The notes under the pieces: model-generated
Told to the model about the DNA's origin: nothing
The model's input: the letters and a program-made list of their open reading frames with translations, nothing else
The model's database searches: none
Shown: positions 1-7,846 of the stretch, piece by piece
How positions within the stretch are numbered: position 1 is the first letter of the stretch
Layout: every line of letters starts with the position of its first letter
Assembly: GCA_002730795.1 (NCBI GenBank)
Contig: PCAX01000014.1
Location: 3,396 to 24,195, forward strand
Direction: 5' to 3'
DNA length: 20,800 bases
Source: Chloroflexota bacterium
GTDB lineage: Bacteria > Chloroflexota > Dehalococcoidia > Lucifugimonadales > Lucifugimonadaceae
Position numbers and translations under genes: made by a program

Positions 1-47
1 CGGCTAAAACAAAAATAATTGAAACAGATTTTCCCAATGAAAAATAA
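1..47 (+). CDS. xseA: Probable C-terminal end of exodeoxyribonuclease VII large subunit (partial)
   Basis: Only the last 14 full codons are inside the window: reading from base 3, the frame gives AKTKIIETDFPNEK followed by TAA at 45-47. A short stretch with alternating hydrophobic residues fits the usual C-terminal strand of XseA, and xseB directly overlaps it, the normal order for the two ExoVII subunits. The gene begins upstream of the window. Another frame (RLKQK, stop at 16-18) is also open, so the frame choice rests mainly on context. Confidence 0.45.
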   Translation, partial: AKTKIIETDFPNEK

Positions 48-279
48 CAATGAAATTTCTAAAACTCCAAATAATTTTGAAGATTGTTTTACACAACTAG
101 AAAAGATTGTTAGAGAACTGGAATCAACTAACTTAACATTAAACGAATCTACTGAATTATTCGAACGAGGAGTAATTCTGGCAAAAAAATGTGAGTCCAT
201 TTTATGTGAGGTTAATACAAGGGTCAAAGAAATAAGTGATAAATTTACTGAAGCACATACGATGGATGAAATCGTTTAA
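37..279 (+). CDS. xseB: Exodeoxyribonuclease VII small subunit
   Basis: Small subunit of ExoVII, which degrades single-stranded DNA to oligonucleotides in repair; several small subunits coat the C-terminal helices of XseA. The protein is 80 residues from ATG 37, the usual family length. It has the family pattern FEDCFTQLEKIVRELE, then a Leu-rich segment with LNESTELFERGV, then a second helix with K-K-C, all predicted coiled-coil helices. A TTG at 19 would add six residues; ATG 37 is preferred because it fits the family N-terminus and overlaps the proposed xseA stop. The stop codon overlaps the next start (TAATG at 277-281), indicating translational coupling. Confidence 0.9.
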   Translation: MKNNNEISKTPNNFEDCFTQLEKIVRELESTNLTLNESTELFERGVILAKKCESILCEVNTRVKEISDKFTEAHTMDEIV

Positions 280-1064
280 TGAAATATGATGGAGGCAATC
301 CTCCACTAAGAATAGGTTGGTTCACGACTGGCCGTGGAATTGGGTCCTACGGGTTGTTCCATTCTACTTTTAACTCTATTCAGTCGGGATATTTAAATGG
401 GGTAATTGAGTTTGTTTTCCTAAACAGGGAAGTTGGACAATCGGAAACAACAGACACTTTTATAAAATCCATAAAAAAAACTGGGACTCCCTTAGAAACC
501 TTATCTTCAAAAAAATTTAAAAAACATAATGGGAATCTTCCTTGGGATAAATTGAGGGAGAATTACGACAGGGCAGTTATAGAAAAATTAAAAACTTACA
601 AAATCGATATAGCCGTTCATGCGGGTTATATGTTGATAGCACCAATCCTTTGTAACCAATACATGACGATAAACTTGCACCCAGACCTTCCCGGTGAAAC
701 CATTGGCATGTGGCAACAGGCGATATGGAACGTTATTGAACGAAAAAAAATTGAAACTGGAGCAATGATTCATGTATCAACCGACAAAGTTGATAGAGGT
801 CCAGTTCTAAGTTATTGTAAATTCCCAGTACGGGGAAAAGACTATGATCACCTGTGGGATGAAGTCAGCACTTATGAAATAGGCAAATTGAAACATAAAT
901 TTGGGGAAGAATTGCCCCTATTTAACAAAATAAGGAAAGATGGATTATCTAGAGAAACATCACTGCTTAACGAAACTCTGTTTAGCATACAAACGGGAGA
1001 AATTTCCTTAGGTAATGTCAAAAAGTCCCTTGACCTAACTGACAGAGTTAACCACCATTTATAA
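279..1064 (+). CDS. Stand-alone formyltransferase-fold protein (PurN/Fmt-like)
   Basis: A 261-residue protein of the formyl transferase N-terminal domain superfamily (GART, Fmt, ArnA). The catalytic Asn-His-Asp trio of the fold is visible: N132 and H134 in the INLHPDLPGE segment, and D172 in DKVDRGP. The N-terminal Rossmann-like strand IGWFTTGRGIGSYGL resembles the nucleotide/folate-side entry of PurN. It lacks the C-terminal tRNA-binding domain of methionyl-tRNA formyltransferase, and the loop after HPDLP differs from both PurN and Fmt, so the acceptor substrate cannot be named. Retention of the trio suggests a working 10-formyltetrahydrofolate transferase or hydrolase. It overlaps the xseB stop by one base, so the two are coupled, although no functional link to ExoVII is evident. 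It ends 10 bases from the convergent clpX stop. Confidence 0.8.
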   Translation: MKYDGGNPPLRIGWFTTGRGIGSYGLFHSTFNSIQSGYLNGVIEFVFLNREVGQSETTDTFIKSIKKTGTPLETLSSKKFKKHNGNLPWDKLRENYDRAVIEKLKTYKIDIAVHAGYMLIAPILCNQYMTINLHPDLPGETIGMWQQAIWNVIERKKIETGAMIHVSTDKVDRGPVLSYCKFPVRGKDYDHLWDEVSTYEIGKLKHKFGEELPLFNKIRKDGLSRETSLLNETLFSIQTGEISLGNVKKSLDLTDRVNHHL

Positions 1065-1074
1065 ACTTAAACAG

Positions 1075-2361
1075 CTAAGCAACCAGATTCTCTGGGTTGA
1101 CTGAGTGACTCAGCGGAACAATTTTGTTATTCGAATCAATCAGACACGGTTTTTTGTTTTTTTCGATACAGTCGGAGTCAATAATACATTTTTCAATGTT
1201 TCCCATAGAAGGCAATTCGTACATCACATCAATCAATAGTTCCTCCACCACAGTTCTTAATCCTCTTGCCCCAGATTTTCTTTTGGCTGCTAACCGGGCA
1301 ATTGCCTTTACCGCCTCTGGTTTAAACTCAAGTATTACACCATCAAGTTTAAACAAGGCAGTGTACTGCCTGATAAGGGAGTTACGGGGTTCATTTAAAA
1401 CACGAACCAGTTCATATTCAGATAAATCCTTTAGTCCAACCACTAAAGGAATTCTCCCTATGAACTCAGGTATAAATCCAAAAGAGAGCAAATCTACTGG
1501 CTGGACACCAGAAAAGTCCTTTTCATCAAAAACTTGGTTAGTTTCAGAAGAGCCAAAACCTATTGAAGAAACATTAGAAGTTTTTCTTTTGGTGATTATT
1601 TCATCCATACCTTCGAAAGCCCCTCCTAGAATAAACAAAATATTGGAAGTATCAATCTTCAAGTATTCTTGATGAGGGTGCTTCCTTCCTCCTTGAGGCG
1701 GAACGTTTACAATATGACCTTCTAAAATCTTTAGAAGCGCTTGCTGTACCCCTTCGCCAGAAACATCCCGTGTTATTGACGGATTTGCAGATTTTCGACA
1801 AATTTTATCTATTTCATCGATATATATTATTCCTCGTTCTGCTCGTTCTATATCATAATTGGAATTTTGTATAAGCCTAAGTAATATATTTTCCACATCT
1901 TCACCTACATACCCCGCTTCTGTTAGAGAAGTTGCATCTACTAATGCAAAAGGAACCTCTAATATACGCGCCAAGGTTTGGGCCAAGTAAGTCTTGCCCG
2001 ACCCCGTTGGTCCAACTAACATGATGTTAGTTTTGTGTAATTCCACACCATCGTTTTTAAACTCAGCTGAGTTTCGCTTGTAATGACTATACACGCCGAC
2101 TGATATAACTTTTTTGGCGTTTTCTTGACCAATAACAAATTCATCAAGCTGGGAAGATATTTCGCGGGGAGTTGAAATATTATTCGACATTGATTTTGTC
2201 AGGGTCGATTCGTTAATTATTTCTTGGCACTTCGCTACACATTTATCACATATGAAACTCCCTGAAATACCTGCAATAAGTCGACCAACAGATATACCAC
2301 TCTCTTGACAGAACGAGCACAAATATTTGCCATCTTTTTTGTTACCTGTGTTGATAGGCAT
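1075..2361 (-). CDS. clpX: ATP-dependent Clp protease ATP-binding subunit ClpX
   Basis: AAA+ unfoldase that forms hexameric rings on ClpP and feeds tagged substrates into it. Of 428 residues, the N-terminal zinc-binding domain has Cys15/Cys18 and Cys38/Cys41. Walker A GPTGSGKT is at 116-123 and Walker B IIYIDEID at 177-184. All pore and docking elements are present: pore-1 GYVG at 149-152, the RKH loop at 225-227, and the IGF ClpP-docking loop at 266-268. The Arg-finger/sensor region includes GFIPEFIGR and GARGLR. Length and motif order are typical, so a functional ClpX is expected. It starts at ATG 2361 with a GGGG Shine-Dalgarno about eight bases upstream, 12 bases after the clpP stop, and is probably cotranscribed with tig and clpP. 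Confidence 0.97.
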   Translation of the reverse strand: MPINTGNKKDGKYLCSFCQESGISVGRLIAGISGSFICDKCVAKCQEIINESTLTKSMSNNISTPREISSQLDEFVIGQENAKKVISVGVYSHYKRNSAEFKNDGVELHKTNIMLVGPTGSGKTYLAQTLARILEVPFALVDATSLTEAGYVGEDVENILLRLIQNSNYDIERAERGIIYIDEIDKICRKSANPSITRDVSGEGVQQALLKILEGHIVNVPPQGGRKHPHQEYLKIDTSNILFILGGAFEGMDEIITKRKTSNVSSIGFGSSETNQVFDEKDFSGVQPVDLLSFGFIPEFIGRIPLVVGLKDLSEYELVRVLNEPRNSLIRQYTALFKLDGVILEFKPEAVKAIARLAAKRKSGARGLRTVVEELLIDVMYELPSMGNIEKCIIDSDCIEKNKKPCLIDSNNKIVPLSHSVNPENLVA

Positions 2362-2373
2362 TATAAAACCCCT

Positions 2374-3024
2374 TTATTGTTTGGCGTCTGGAACGAGGAC
2401 TTCGTCTACTAATCCATATTCGGCAGCTTGTTCAGCATTTAGCCAAAAGTCTCTGTCGGAATCTTTAGCTATACGTTCATATGATTGGCCCGTATGGTCA
2501 GAGATAATCTGCCTGAGTCTATCTTGTATACGGAGTGTTTCTCTCGCATGAATTTCTATATCGGAAGCCTGTCCCTGTGTCCCGCTTAATGGCTGATGCA
2601 TGTGAATAGTCGAGTTTGGCATAGCGTACCGTTTACCCTTAGTTCCAGCAGTGAGTAAAACTGTCCCCATACTTGCACATAACCCTACAGAAAAAGTAGT
2701 AACGTCACATGGGACATATTGAATTGTGTCGTATATGGCCATTCCCGAATAAACTTCTCCACCGGGACAATTAATATATAAATTTATGTCTTTAGAGGCA
2801 TCTTCTCGAGCCAAATATAGGATTTGCGCTACTACCAAATTTGCTACGTGGGCGTTTATTGGGGTACCTAAAAACACAATACGCTCTTTCAACAAAAGCG
2901 AATAAATATCATAGGCTCTTTCTCCTCTTGCGCCTGTTTCTATGACCATAGGAACTATGTTATTTTGGTTAGGAACGACTATAGAATCTTGATTATTTAA
3001 GTTATTCGGATTTAAATTATTCAC
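2374..3024 (-). CDS. clpP: ATP-dependent Clp protease proteolytic subunit ClpP (GTG start)
   Basis: Serine peptidase that assembles as a double heptamer and degrades substrates delivered by ClpX. With a GTG start at 3024 the protein has 216 residues. The catalytic triad is Ser118 in GLCASMG, His143 in HMHQP and Asp192 in DSDRDFW, with the same Ser-His-Asp spacing as E. coli ClpP. NCPGGEV and PMVIETGARGERAYDIYS are also family landmarks. The frame is open further upstream to an ATG at 3114, but that would add 30 basic residues inside tig coding sequence. GTG 3024 overlaps the tig stop by eight bases and has AAAGGA at 3036-3041. The roughly 25 residues before PMVIE are Asn-rich and may be a propeptide or axial-loop extension. 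Confidence 0.95.
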   Translation of the reverse strand: MNNLNPNNLNNQDSIVVPNQNNIVPMVIETGARGERAYDIYSLLLKERIVFLGTPINAHVANLVVAQILYLAREDASKDINLYINCPGGEVYSGMAIYDTIQYVPCDVTTFSVGLCASMGTVLLTAGTKGKRYAMPNSTIHMHQPLSGTQGQASDIEIHARETLRIQDRLRQIISDHTGQSYERIAKDSDRDFWLNAEQAAEYGLVDEVLVPDAKQ

Positions 3025-4342
3025 TTTTTTTATTATCCTTTTTTGAATTTGATGTCTTTTTTTTATCTTCAGTATTCGGTTTGTGAGTCCGCGAAATAAT
3101 GGCATCCAATGCACCCTTTCTGGATAACATTATTTTTAGATTTTCACGTTGAATTATATTATCCTTTTTGGACAAACCGGTATCACCTTTTGTTATAAGA
3201 TTCATTTCGTTATCTATGTCTTCTGGTTCTGGTTTTATATTTTCAATTTCGACAAGTTTATCCATAATTATTGATCTTTTTACCCTGTTTTCAGCGGATT
3301 CTTTCGTCTGGTTCATGAAATCATCTTGAGTTTGACCAATTCTCTCTAAATATGAATCGAAATCCAACTTATAGCGTTCCAAGGACTGTTTTTGATTTTC
3401 CACCATTTGATCAACTTCTCTTTCGACAATCAGTGGAGAAATATCAAATGTAGATCGATCTATTAATGTTTCAATTATTTTTTCCTCAAGAGTTCTTCTT
3501 AATTGGTCTTCCGATTGTATTTTTAAATTGGATTCAATTCTATTTCTTAATGAATCAACGGTATGGATATCTTCTTCTCCTAATGAAACAACAAATTCGT
3601 TATTCAGTTCAGGTAAAATTTTTTCTTTGATACCTATAATATTTACATTGAAGTTGGCTTGCTTGTTTCGGAATTCTTCTCTAGTAAAATCATCAGGGAT
3701 TAAAACATTAAATTGTTTTTTTTCACCAATTTTTAAATCGAGTAATTCTTCAGTAAAACCCGGAACCGGAATAGGGTTTCCAGGAGATATAATGAACTCG
3801 GTGGATTTAACGCTCATAAGTTCATCATCACCTACGGCTCCCGCACAATCAATGATTGCCATGTAACCATCTCCAACGGGTTTTTCAACTGGCTGCCAAA
3901 TTGCTTGTGCCTCCAAAAGTTGATCGATAGAAAGTTGAACTTTTTTTTCATCAATGGTTTCTGTAGAATCATCGAAAACCAAATCTGAATAATCGTCAAT
4001 AACAACTTCCGGTTCTAAAGCCACTCGTGCTTCCAATCTAACAGGATCAACATCTAATTTCGTAACTTTGGGGGTGGCAACGGCTGTTATTTTATGTTCG
4101 TCTATGGCATATTGAATCACATCAGGTATGAGACTTTCCAAAGCTTTGTTCACTAACCAATTTCGTCCAAGAAAATTTTCAACGATACTGCTCGGTGCTT
4201 TACCTTTACGAAATCCGGGAATATTTACGTTCTTTCCATGGTGTTTGATAGCTTGTTTAACATGTTTTTCTAAACGATCATCATCAACTTCCATATGAAG
4301 TATCTTTTCACGATTTGTTGAATCTTCGACTGTAATTTTCAT
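3017..4342 (-). CDS. tig: Trigger factor, ribosome-associated chaperone
   Basis: Folding chaperone that docks near the ribosome exit tunnel and holds nascent chains; its middle domain is an FKBP-type prolyl isomerase. Of 441 residues, the N-terminal ribosome-binding domain carries the diagnostic signature GFRKGKAP at 43-50. A PPIase-like domain follows (about 160-240, with GDGYMAIIDC and FTREEFRNKQANF), then a long charged helical C-terminal arm domain. The protein ends in an unusually Lys/Ser/Asn-rich tail after residue 415, which could be flexible. The stop overlaps the clpP GTG start, and the tig-clpP-clpX order is a widely conserved proteostasis module. It starts at ATG 4342 with only a weak Shine-Dalgarno. 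Confidence 0.96.
   Translation of the reverse strand: MKITVEDSTNREKILHMEVDDDRLEKHVKQAIKHHGKNVNIPGFRKGKAPSSIVENFLGRNWLVNKALESLIPDVIQYAIDEHKITAVATPKVTKLDVDPVRLEARVALEPEVVIDDYSDLVFDDSTETIDEKKVQLSIDQLLEAQAIWQPVEKPVGDGYMAIIDCAGAVGDDELMSVKSTEFIISPGNPIPVPGFTEELLDLKIGEKKQFNVLIPDDFTREEFRNKQANFNVNIIGIKEKILPELNNEFVVSLGEEDIHTVDSLRNRIESNLKIQSEDQLRRTLEEKIIETLIDRSTFDISPLIVEREVDQMVENQKQSLERYKLDFDSYLERIGQTQDDFMNQTKESAENRVKRSIIMDKLVEIENIKPEPEDIDNEMNLITKGDTGLSKKDNIIQRENLKIMLSRKGALDAIISRTHKPNTEDKKKTSNSKKDNKKSE
3036..3041 (-). promoter_or_regulatory. Ribosome binding site deciding the clpP start
   Basis: AAAGGA on the minus strand lies 11 bases before the proposed GTG start of clpP. No comparable motif precedes the upstream in-frame ATG at 3114. 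This favours the shorter protein, translationally coupled to tig. Confidence 0.5.
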
Positions 4343-4467
4343 ATTAACTTATTGTTGAAACTAATGTGCATAGTAATCGCTCATCTTCAAAAACGGTTGT
4401 TTAAATTCTAACCGACCAATACAAAAAATAGACCTTTTAGTCGAGAGAAATTACGCTCAAATTTTTA

Positions 4468-6264
4468 TTAATCCGTGGGTTTAAACAATATACCCAATTC
4501 ATCAATTTGTGATTTTCCCAAAAATGAAGGGGCATCAAAAAGTGGATCTGAAGCCGCCTGAGTTTTTGGAAACGCTATAACTTCCCGTATATTGTCTTCT
4601 CCACCTAGTATCATAATTAACCGATCTAAGCCTAGCCCCATACCACCATGTGGTGGTGCCCCATAATCGAATGCATCAAGTAAATGTCTGAATCTTTCGT
4701 CGATATCTTTTTTTGTGTATCCAATTACATTAAAAACGCGCGTTTGGGTTCGGCGGTCGTGAATTCTTATGCTACCCGATCCAATTTCATGCCCATTACA
4801 TACCAAATCATAGAGTTCCGCTCGAACTTTACCAGGATCTGTTTCTAAATATTCCAAATCTTCTTGTTTTGGGGCCGAAAAAACATGGTGCATTGCCGAC
4901 CAAGCCGATTCCTTATCATCCCATTCAAATAGAGGAAAATTATCAACCCAAACAAAAGAAAATTCACTAGTATCATACAACTTCAGACGTTTACCCATTT
5001 CTGTTCGTAAGTTCGATAAAACGTTATTAGCTACCTTATAGTCATCGGCAACTATCACAATTAAATCTCCTGGTTTGGCGTTGGTTACATTCGAAATACT
5101 TTTCACAGCTTCTACAGATAGAAGTTTTTTTATCGGAGACCGGTAATTTTCATAAGATAATTTTTCAATAGAATTTATCTCATTATCGATTGAGATAAAC
5201 ACCAATCCTTTGCCTCCATTTGACTTCGCCAATTCAATTAATTCGTCCGTTTGTTTTCTAACAAAATATCCGCATCCCGGAAGAACTAAAGACCTGATTG
5301 TGCCGCCACTCTCAAGCGTTTTGTTAAAAACATTTATTCCTAAATTTGAAACAATATCAGTTATTGAATTAAGTTCTAAGCCAAACCTTACATCGGGTTT
5401 ATCAGTTCCAAATCTTTCCATAGCTTCATCGTATGAAATACGAATAAATGGTTCTGATAAACTGTTCGTTGGCCTCACTTCTTTTACTATAGTTGAAAAT
5501 AAGGCTTCAACCAAATTCACTACATCTTCCTGATGTACAAATGACATTTCTAAATCCAATTGGGTATGTTCTGGTTGCCTATCGGCTCGTAAATCTTCAT
5601 CCCTAAAACAATGGGCTATTTGAAAATATCGTTCAACACCAGACACCATTAGCATTTGTTTCAATTGTTGAGGCGATTGAGGTAATGCATAAAATTGGCC
5701 TTTATGTAAACGGCTAGGAACAAGGTAATCTCTTGCTCCCTCAGGTGTACTTTTTATCAAAATTGGAGTTTCAACCTGTATAAAACCTTGATTCGACAAG
5801 TAATTCCATATCGTACGAGTAACATCATGCCTAAGCTTTAAAAGAGCTTGCATTTTAGGACGTCGTAAATCAATAAATCTGTATTTTAGGCGTGTTAGAT
5901 CATCAATGTTCAGATCATCATCAACCTCAAAAGGCGGGGTCTTTGAACGACTTATTACAACAAGTTTGTCAGCTGATAATTCAATGTCACCAGTTGGTAA
6001 ATCTGGATTTTCTGAACCTTTTATACGTTGAACTACGTCACCTGACACCTGAATAACCCATTCGCCACGCAGCATTTGAGCATTTTTATGGGCAGAAGAC
6101 GATATTTTCGGATTGAAGACAACTTGTAGTAGTCCACTTCTATCTCGCAAATCTATAAAAATAAGATTACCATGATCACGCCGACGGCTAACCCAACCGG
6201 CAACAGTAATCGATTTTCCAACATCGCCCTTACGCAATTCACCATTATTAACATCCTTATACAA
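4468..6264 (-). CDS. aspS: Aspartyl-tRNA synthetase, bacterial type, probably non-discriminating (TTG start)
   Basis: Class II synthetase that charges tRNA-Asp. Domains in order over 598 residues: an OB-fold anticodon-binding domain (about 1-105), the catalytic core with motif 2 (CFRDEDLRADRQPEHTQLD), the bacterial GAD insertion, and motif 3 (GLGLDRLIMILGG). The N-terminal domain reads RRRDHGN with His31, and Gly83 lies in RIKGSENP. In Pseudomonas aeruginosa AspRS, His and Gly at these two places are linked to relaxed tRNA recognition, whereas discriminating enzymes such as E. coli's carry other residues. I infer charging of both tRNA-Asp and tRNA-Asn, with GatCAB amidation elsewhere. The start is TTG 6264: an in-frame stop lies two codons upstream of it, and the N-terminus then matches the family. 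Confidence 0.96.
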   Translation of the reverse strand: MYKDVNNGELRKGDVGKSITVAGWVSRRRDHGNLIFIDLRDRSGLLQVVFNPKISSSAHKNAQMLRGEWVIQVSGDVVQRIKGSENPDLPTGDIELSADKLVVISRSKTPPFEVDDDLNIDDLTRLKYRFIDLRRPKMQALLKLRHDVTRTIWNYLSNQGFIQVETPILIKSTPEGARDYLVPSRLHKGQFYALPQSPQQLKQMLMVSGVERYFQIAHCFRDEDLRADRQPEHTQLDLEMSFVHQEDVVNLVEALFSTIVKEVRPTNSLSEPFIRISYDEAMERFGTDKPDVRFGLELNSITDIVSNLGINVFNKTLESGGTIRSLVLPGCGYFVRKQTDELIELAKSNGGKGLVFISIDNEINSIEKLSYENYRSPIKKLLSVEAVKSISNVTNAKPGDLIVIVADDYKVANNVLSNLRTEMGKRLKLYDTSEFSFVWVDNFPLFEWDDKESAWSAMHHVFSAPKQEDLEYLETDPGKVRAELYDLVCNGHEIGSGSIRIHDRRTQTRVFNVIGYTKKDIDERFRHLLDAFDYGAPPHGGMGLGLDRLIMILGGEDNIREVIAFPKTQAASDPLFDAPSFLGKSQIDELGILFKPTD

Positions 6265-6290
6265 AGCGATTCATATCCCTTCTCCAGTTA

Positions 6291-6968
6291 TTACTTTCGC
6301 CTATCTAGGTAAGAATATGCGGCAGAAATTAACATTGATGCCAACACAACTTTCAATAGGTCTCCAGGTATAAATGGATAAACAGCAGATGTAAATAACT
6401 CACCTTCAGCAGGCCAACCAAAATCGAAAACAGTTAACCAAATTAAAGCTGGTACGTAAATCAAAAACGAACCCAACAACATCGACCATATCGTAGCACC
6501 TCTATTCCATCCACTCTGTATTATAAACCCAATAAAAACAGTAGCTACAATAAACCCAAGCAAATACCCTCCGGTTACTCCCATAAAAACGTAGTTATAT
6601 CCTTTAACAACCTCAGATATATCTAAATTGATAAATAAATTGCCTTGATTCTCATTAGCAAAAACTGGTAATCCAACCAACCCAGAAATAAAATAAAACA
6701 GTACGGAAACAAGTCCCCATTTCCACCCCAAAACACCCCCTAAAACTAGTACTCCAAAACCCTGTAATGTTACGGGAACCGGATTCCCTGGTAAATAAAA
6801 TTTTAGCTGGGCTAAAAAAGATACAAGAACGGCTCCAAAAATTGCTGTGCCAAATAAATACCAATTCGATATCGTCGGGAAAATCGCAACCAATAAAGGT
6901 TTCTCTTTGACGGATGAAATTCCAACAAAATCAATGATATTTACCGAGCGTCTTATTACATATTGCAT
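6291..6968 (-). CDS. bioY: BioY-family biotin transporter (substrate-binding S component)
   Basis: Integral membrane vitamin-uptake protein of 225 residues with about six hydrophobic segments. The BioY hallmarks are visible: a strand with NPVPVTLQGFGVLVLGGVLG, a GLVGLPVFA motif, a GGYLLGF glycine-rich helix and a C-terminal YPFIPGDLLKVVLAS segment. BioY binds biotin and works either alone or with the EcfA/EcfT energy-coupling module; no EcfA or EcfT gene is in this window. The first 35 residues before the first membrane segment are a longer cytoplasmic lead than usual. It starts at ATG 6968, ends 26 bases before the aspS start, and may be cotranscribed with aspS. Dependence on imported biotin is a possibility the window cannot test. 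Confidence 0.88.
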   Translation of the reverse strand: MQYVIRRSVNIIDFVGISSVKEKPLLVAIFPTISNWYLFGTAIFGAVLVSFLAQLKFYLPGNPVPVTLQGFGVLVLGGVLGWKWGLVSVLFYFISGLVGLPVFANENQGNLFINLDISEVVKGYNYVFMGVTGGYLLGFIVATVFIGFIIQSGWNRGATIWSMLLGSFLIYVPALIWLTVFDFGWPAEGELFTSAVYPFIPGDLLKVVLASMLISAAYSYLDRRK

Positions 6969-7076
6969 GAAGCTAACACCTGCAATTCTCTGGGACTCAT
7001 TGTTTTTTTAAAAAACCATAATTTGGTAATTTTTACGAAGCTTATTTGGGAACATCAACCAGCTCAATTAATTCAA

Positions 7077-7499
7077 CTAGCGTTTAACCACTTGTAAGCT
7101 GACAAAGGTTTCCGTTTTTCTAACACCTTCAATTATACCTATTTGGCTTCTAAGGAATATTCCCAAAGCTTCGGCTGTAGGTAATGCAACCCAAGTAAAA
7201 ACATCATAGGTTCCAGTTGTTATGGATATCCATTTAGTGTATTGCAAATTCAAAATGGACTGAGCAACATCTTCAACCTTGCCTGGATCCACCTGTATTC
7301 CTATCAGCGCTTCAGATTCGTATCCCAATTTTTTTGGGTCAGCTAGTGCTGCTATATTAATTATCTGATCGTTAATAAGTTTTTTTAGACGTCTCCTTAC
7401 CGTACCTTCACTAACGTTAAGAGACCGAGATATTTCGGCATTCGAAGCTCTCCCATTTGACTCAAGTATAGTTACAATACTTCTGTCTAATTCATCCAT
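7077..7499 (-). CDS. Lrp/AsnC-family transcriptional regulator
   Basis: A 140-residue DNA-binding regulator. Residues 1-55 form the AsnC-type winged helix-turn-helix (starting MDELDRSIVTILESNGRASN, recognition helix VSEGTVRRRLKKL). Residues about 65-140 are the ligand-sensing RAM domain with the GTYDVFTWVALP strand. These proteins usually assemble as dimers to octamers and respond to amino acids or related small molecules, often repressing their own gene. The frame is open to an ATG at 7577, but the start is placed at 7499 because GGAGG lies seven bases upstream and the family begins MD-x-LD. It diverges from the HesB-like gene across a spacer with several dyads, so it may regulate either direction. 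The effector is unknown. Confidence 0.93.
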   Translation of the reverse strand: MDELDRSIVTILESNGRASNAEISRSLNVSEGTVRRRLKKLINDQIINIAALADPKKLGYESEALIGIQVDPGKVEDVAQSILNLQYTKWISITTGTYDVFTWVALPTAEALGIFLRSQIGIIEGVRKTETFVSLQVVKR

Positions 7500-7504
7500 G
7501 CTTT

Positions 7505-7511
7505 CACCTCC
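7505..7511 (-). promoter_or_regulatory. Strong Shine-Dalgarno deciding the Lrp-family start
   Basis: GGAGGTG on the minus strand, with GGAGG seven bases before ATG 7499, is among the strongest Shine-Dalgarno sequences in the window. It argues that the in-frame 26-residue extension up to 7577 is leader, not protein. Confidence 0.8.
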
Positions 7512-7699
7512 ATATCCTTTGATTATGTACTTGTGTGATGGTAATGACACGGCATTAGCGTTATTATTAATCATCATAAGTCACAAATAACGCCTAAAAA
7601 TATGTTTTTTGCCCATTATCACTTAGTTAGTCAAGTTTTTAATGATTACCTACATTTTACGTCCAATAAGAGCATATAAATAGTCGTAAATAGTCAAAT

Positions 7700-7715
7700 G
7701 TTAAATAAATTTAAC
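7700..7715. repeat. Perfect 7-2-7 dyad, candidate operator
   Basis: GTTAAAT-AA-ATTTAAC is a perfect inverted repeat with a two-base centre in the divergent spacer. AT-rich dyads of about 15 bases are the kind of site Lrp/AsnC proteins bind, and the adjacent gene encodes one, so autoregulation is plausible. In AT-rich DNA such a dyad can also arise by chance. Confidence 0.4.
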
Positions 7716-7765
7716 GAAATACAGTAATTGTAACTTTTTAATTAGCCTCTTCAAACGTTATCGAT

Positions 7766-7795
7766 GTTGTCGTATCATTTAGTTAGTTGTCGTAT
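7766..7795. repeat. Exact 10-base direct repeat spaced by 20 bases
   Basis: GTTGTCGTAT occurs at 7766-7775 and again at 7786-7795, start to start exactly 20 bases, about two helical turns, so both copies would face the same side of the DNA. It lies just upstream of the best -10 candidate for the HesB-like gene. The repeat is mixed in composition, less likely by chance than an AT-only repeat. The protein that would bind it is unknown. Confidence 0.45.
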
Positions 7796-7797
7796 AT

Positions 7798-7820
7798 TTC
7801 TTGTAAAATTCATACAAGAA
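7798..7820. repeat. 8-7-8 inverted repeat upstream of the HesB-like gene
   Basis: TTCTTGTA, seven bases, then TACAAGAA. The arms are perfectly complementary. The element encloses TAAAAT (7804-7809), a possible -10 box, and ends 15 bases before the Shine-Dalgarno AGGAG. It could be an operator that covers the promoter or, if transcribed, a 5' leader hairpin. There is no downstream T tract, so it is not an intrinsic terminator. Confidence 0.5.
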
Positions 7821-7846
7821 GTAAAACCGTTGATTAGGAGTTAATT

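Larger units (their letters stand above)
7500..7846. other. Divergent intergenic control region between the Lrp regulator and the HesB-like gene
   Basis: About 350 bases without a convincing gene. It is strongly AT-rich and holds the minus-strand leader of the Lrp gene, an AT-rich dyad at 7700-7715, an exact 10-base direct repeat at 7766-7775 and 7786-7795, a dyad at 7798-7820, and a Shine-Dalgarno AGGAG at 7836-7840 for the plus-strand gene. No consensus -35/-10 pair with good spacing was found in either direction; TAAAAT at 7804-7809, inside the last dyad, is the best -10 candidate for the plus strand. Confidence 0.6.

Noticed and set aside
3025..3114. Upstream ATG giving ClpP a 30-residue basic N-terminus
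   Set aside because: Lies inside tig, lacks a ribosome binding site, and makes the protein longer than the family; GTG 3024 explains the data better.
4343..4467. tRNA, small RNA or clear promoter in the tig-aspS spacer
   Set aside because: No cloverleaf, CCA end or well-spaced -35/-10 boxes were found; nothing supportable.
7500..7577. 26-residue N-terminal extension of the Lrp-family regulator
   Set aside because: The strong GGAGG sits inside this stretch, directly before the ATG that matches the family start.
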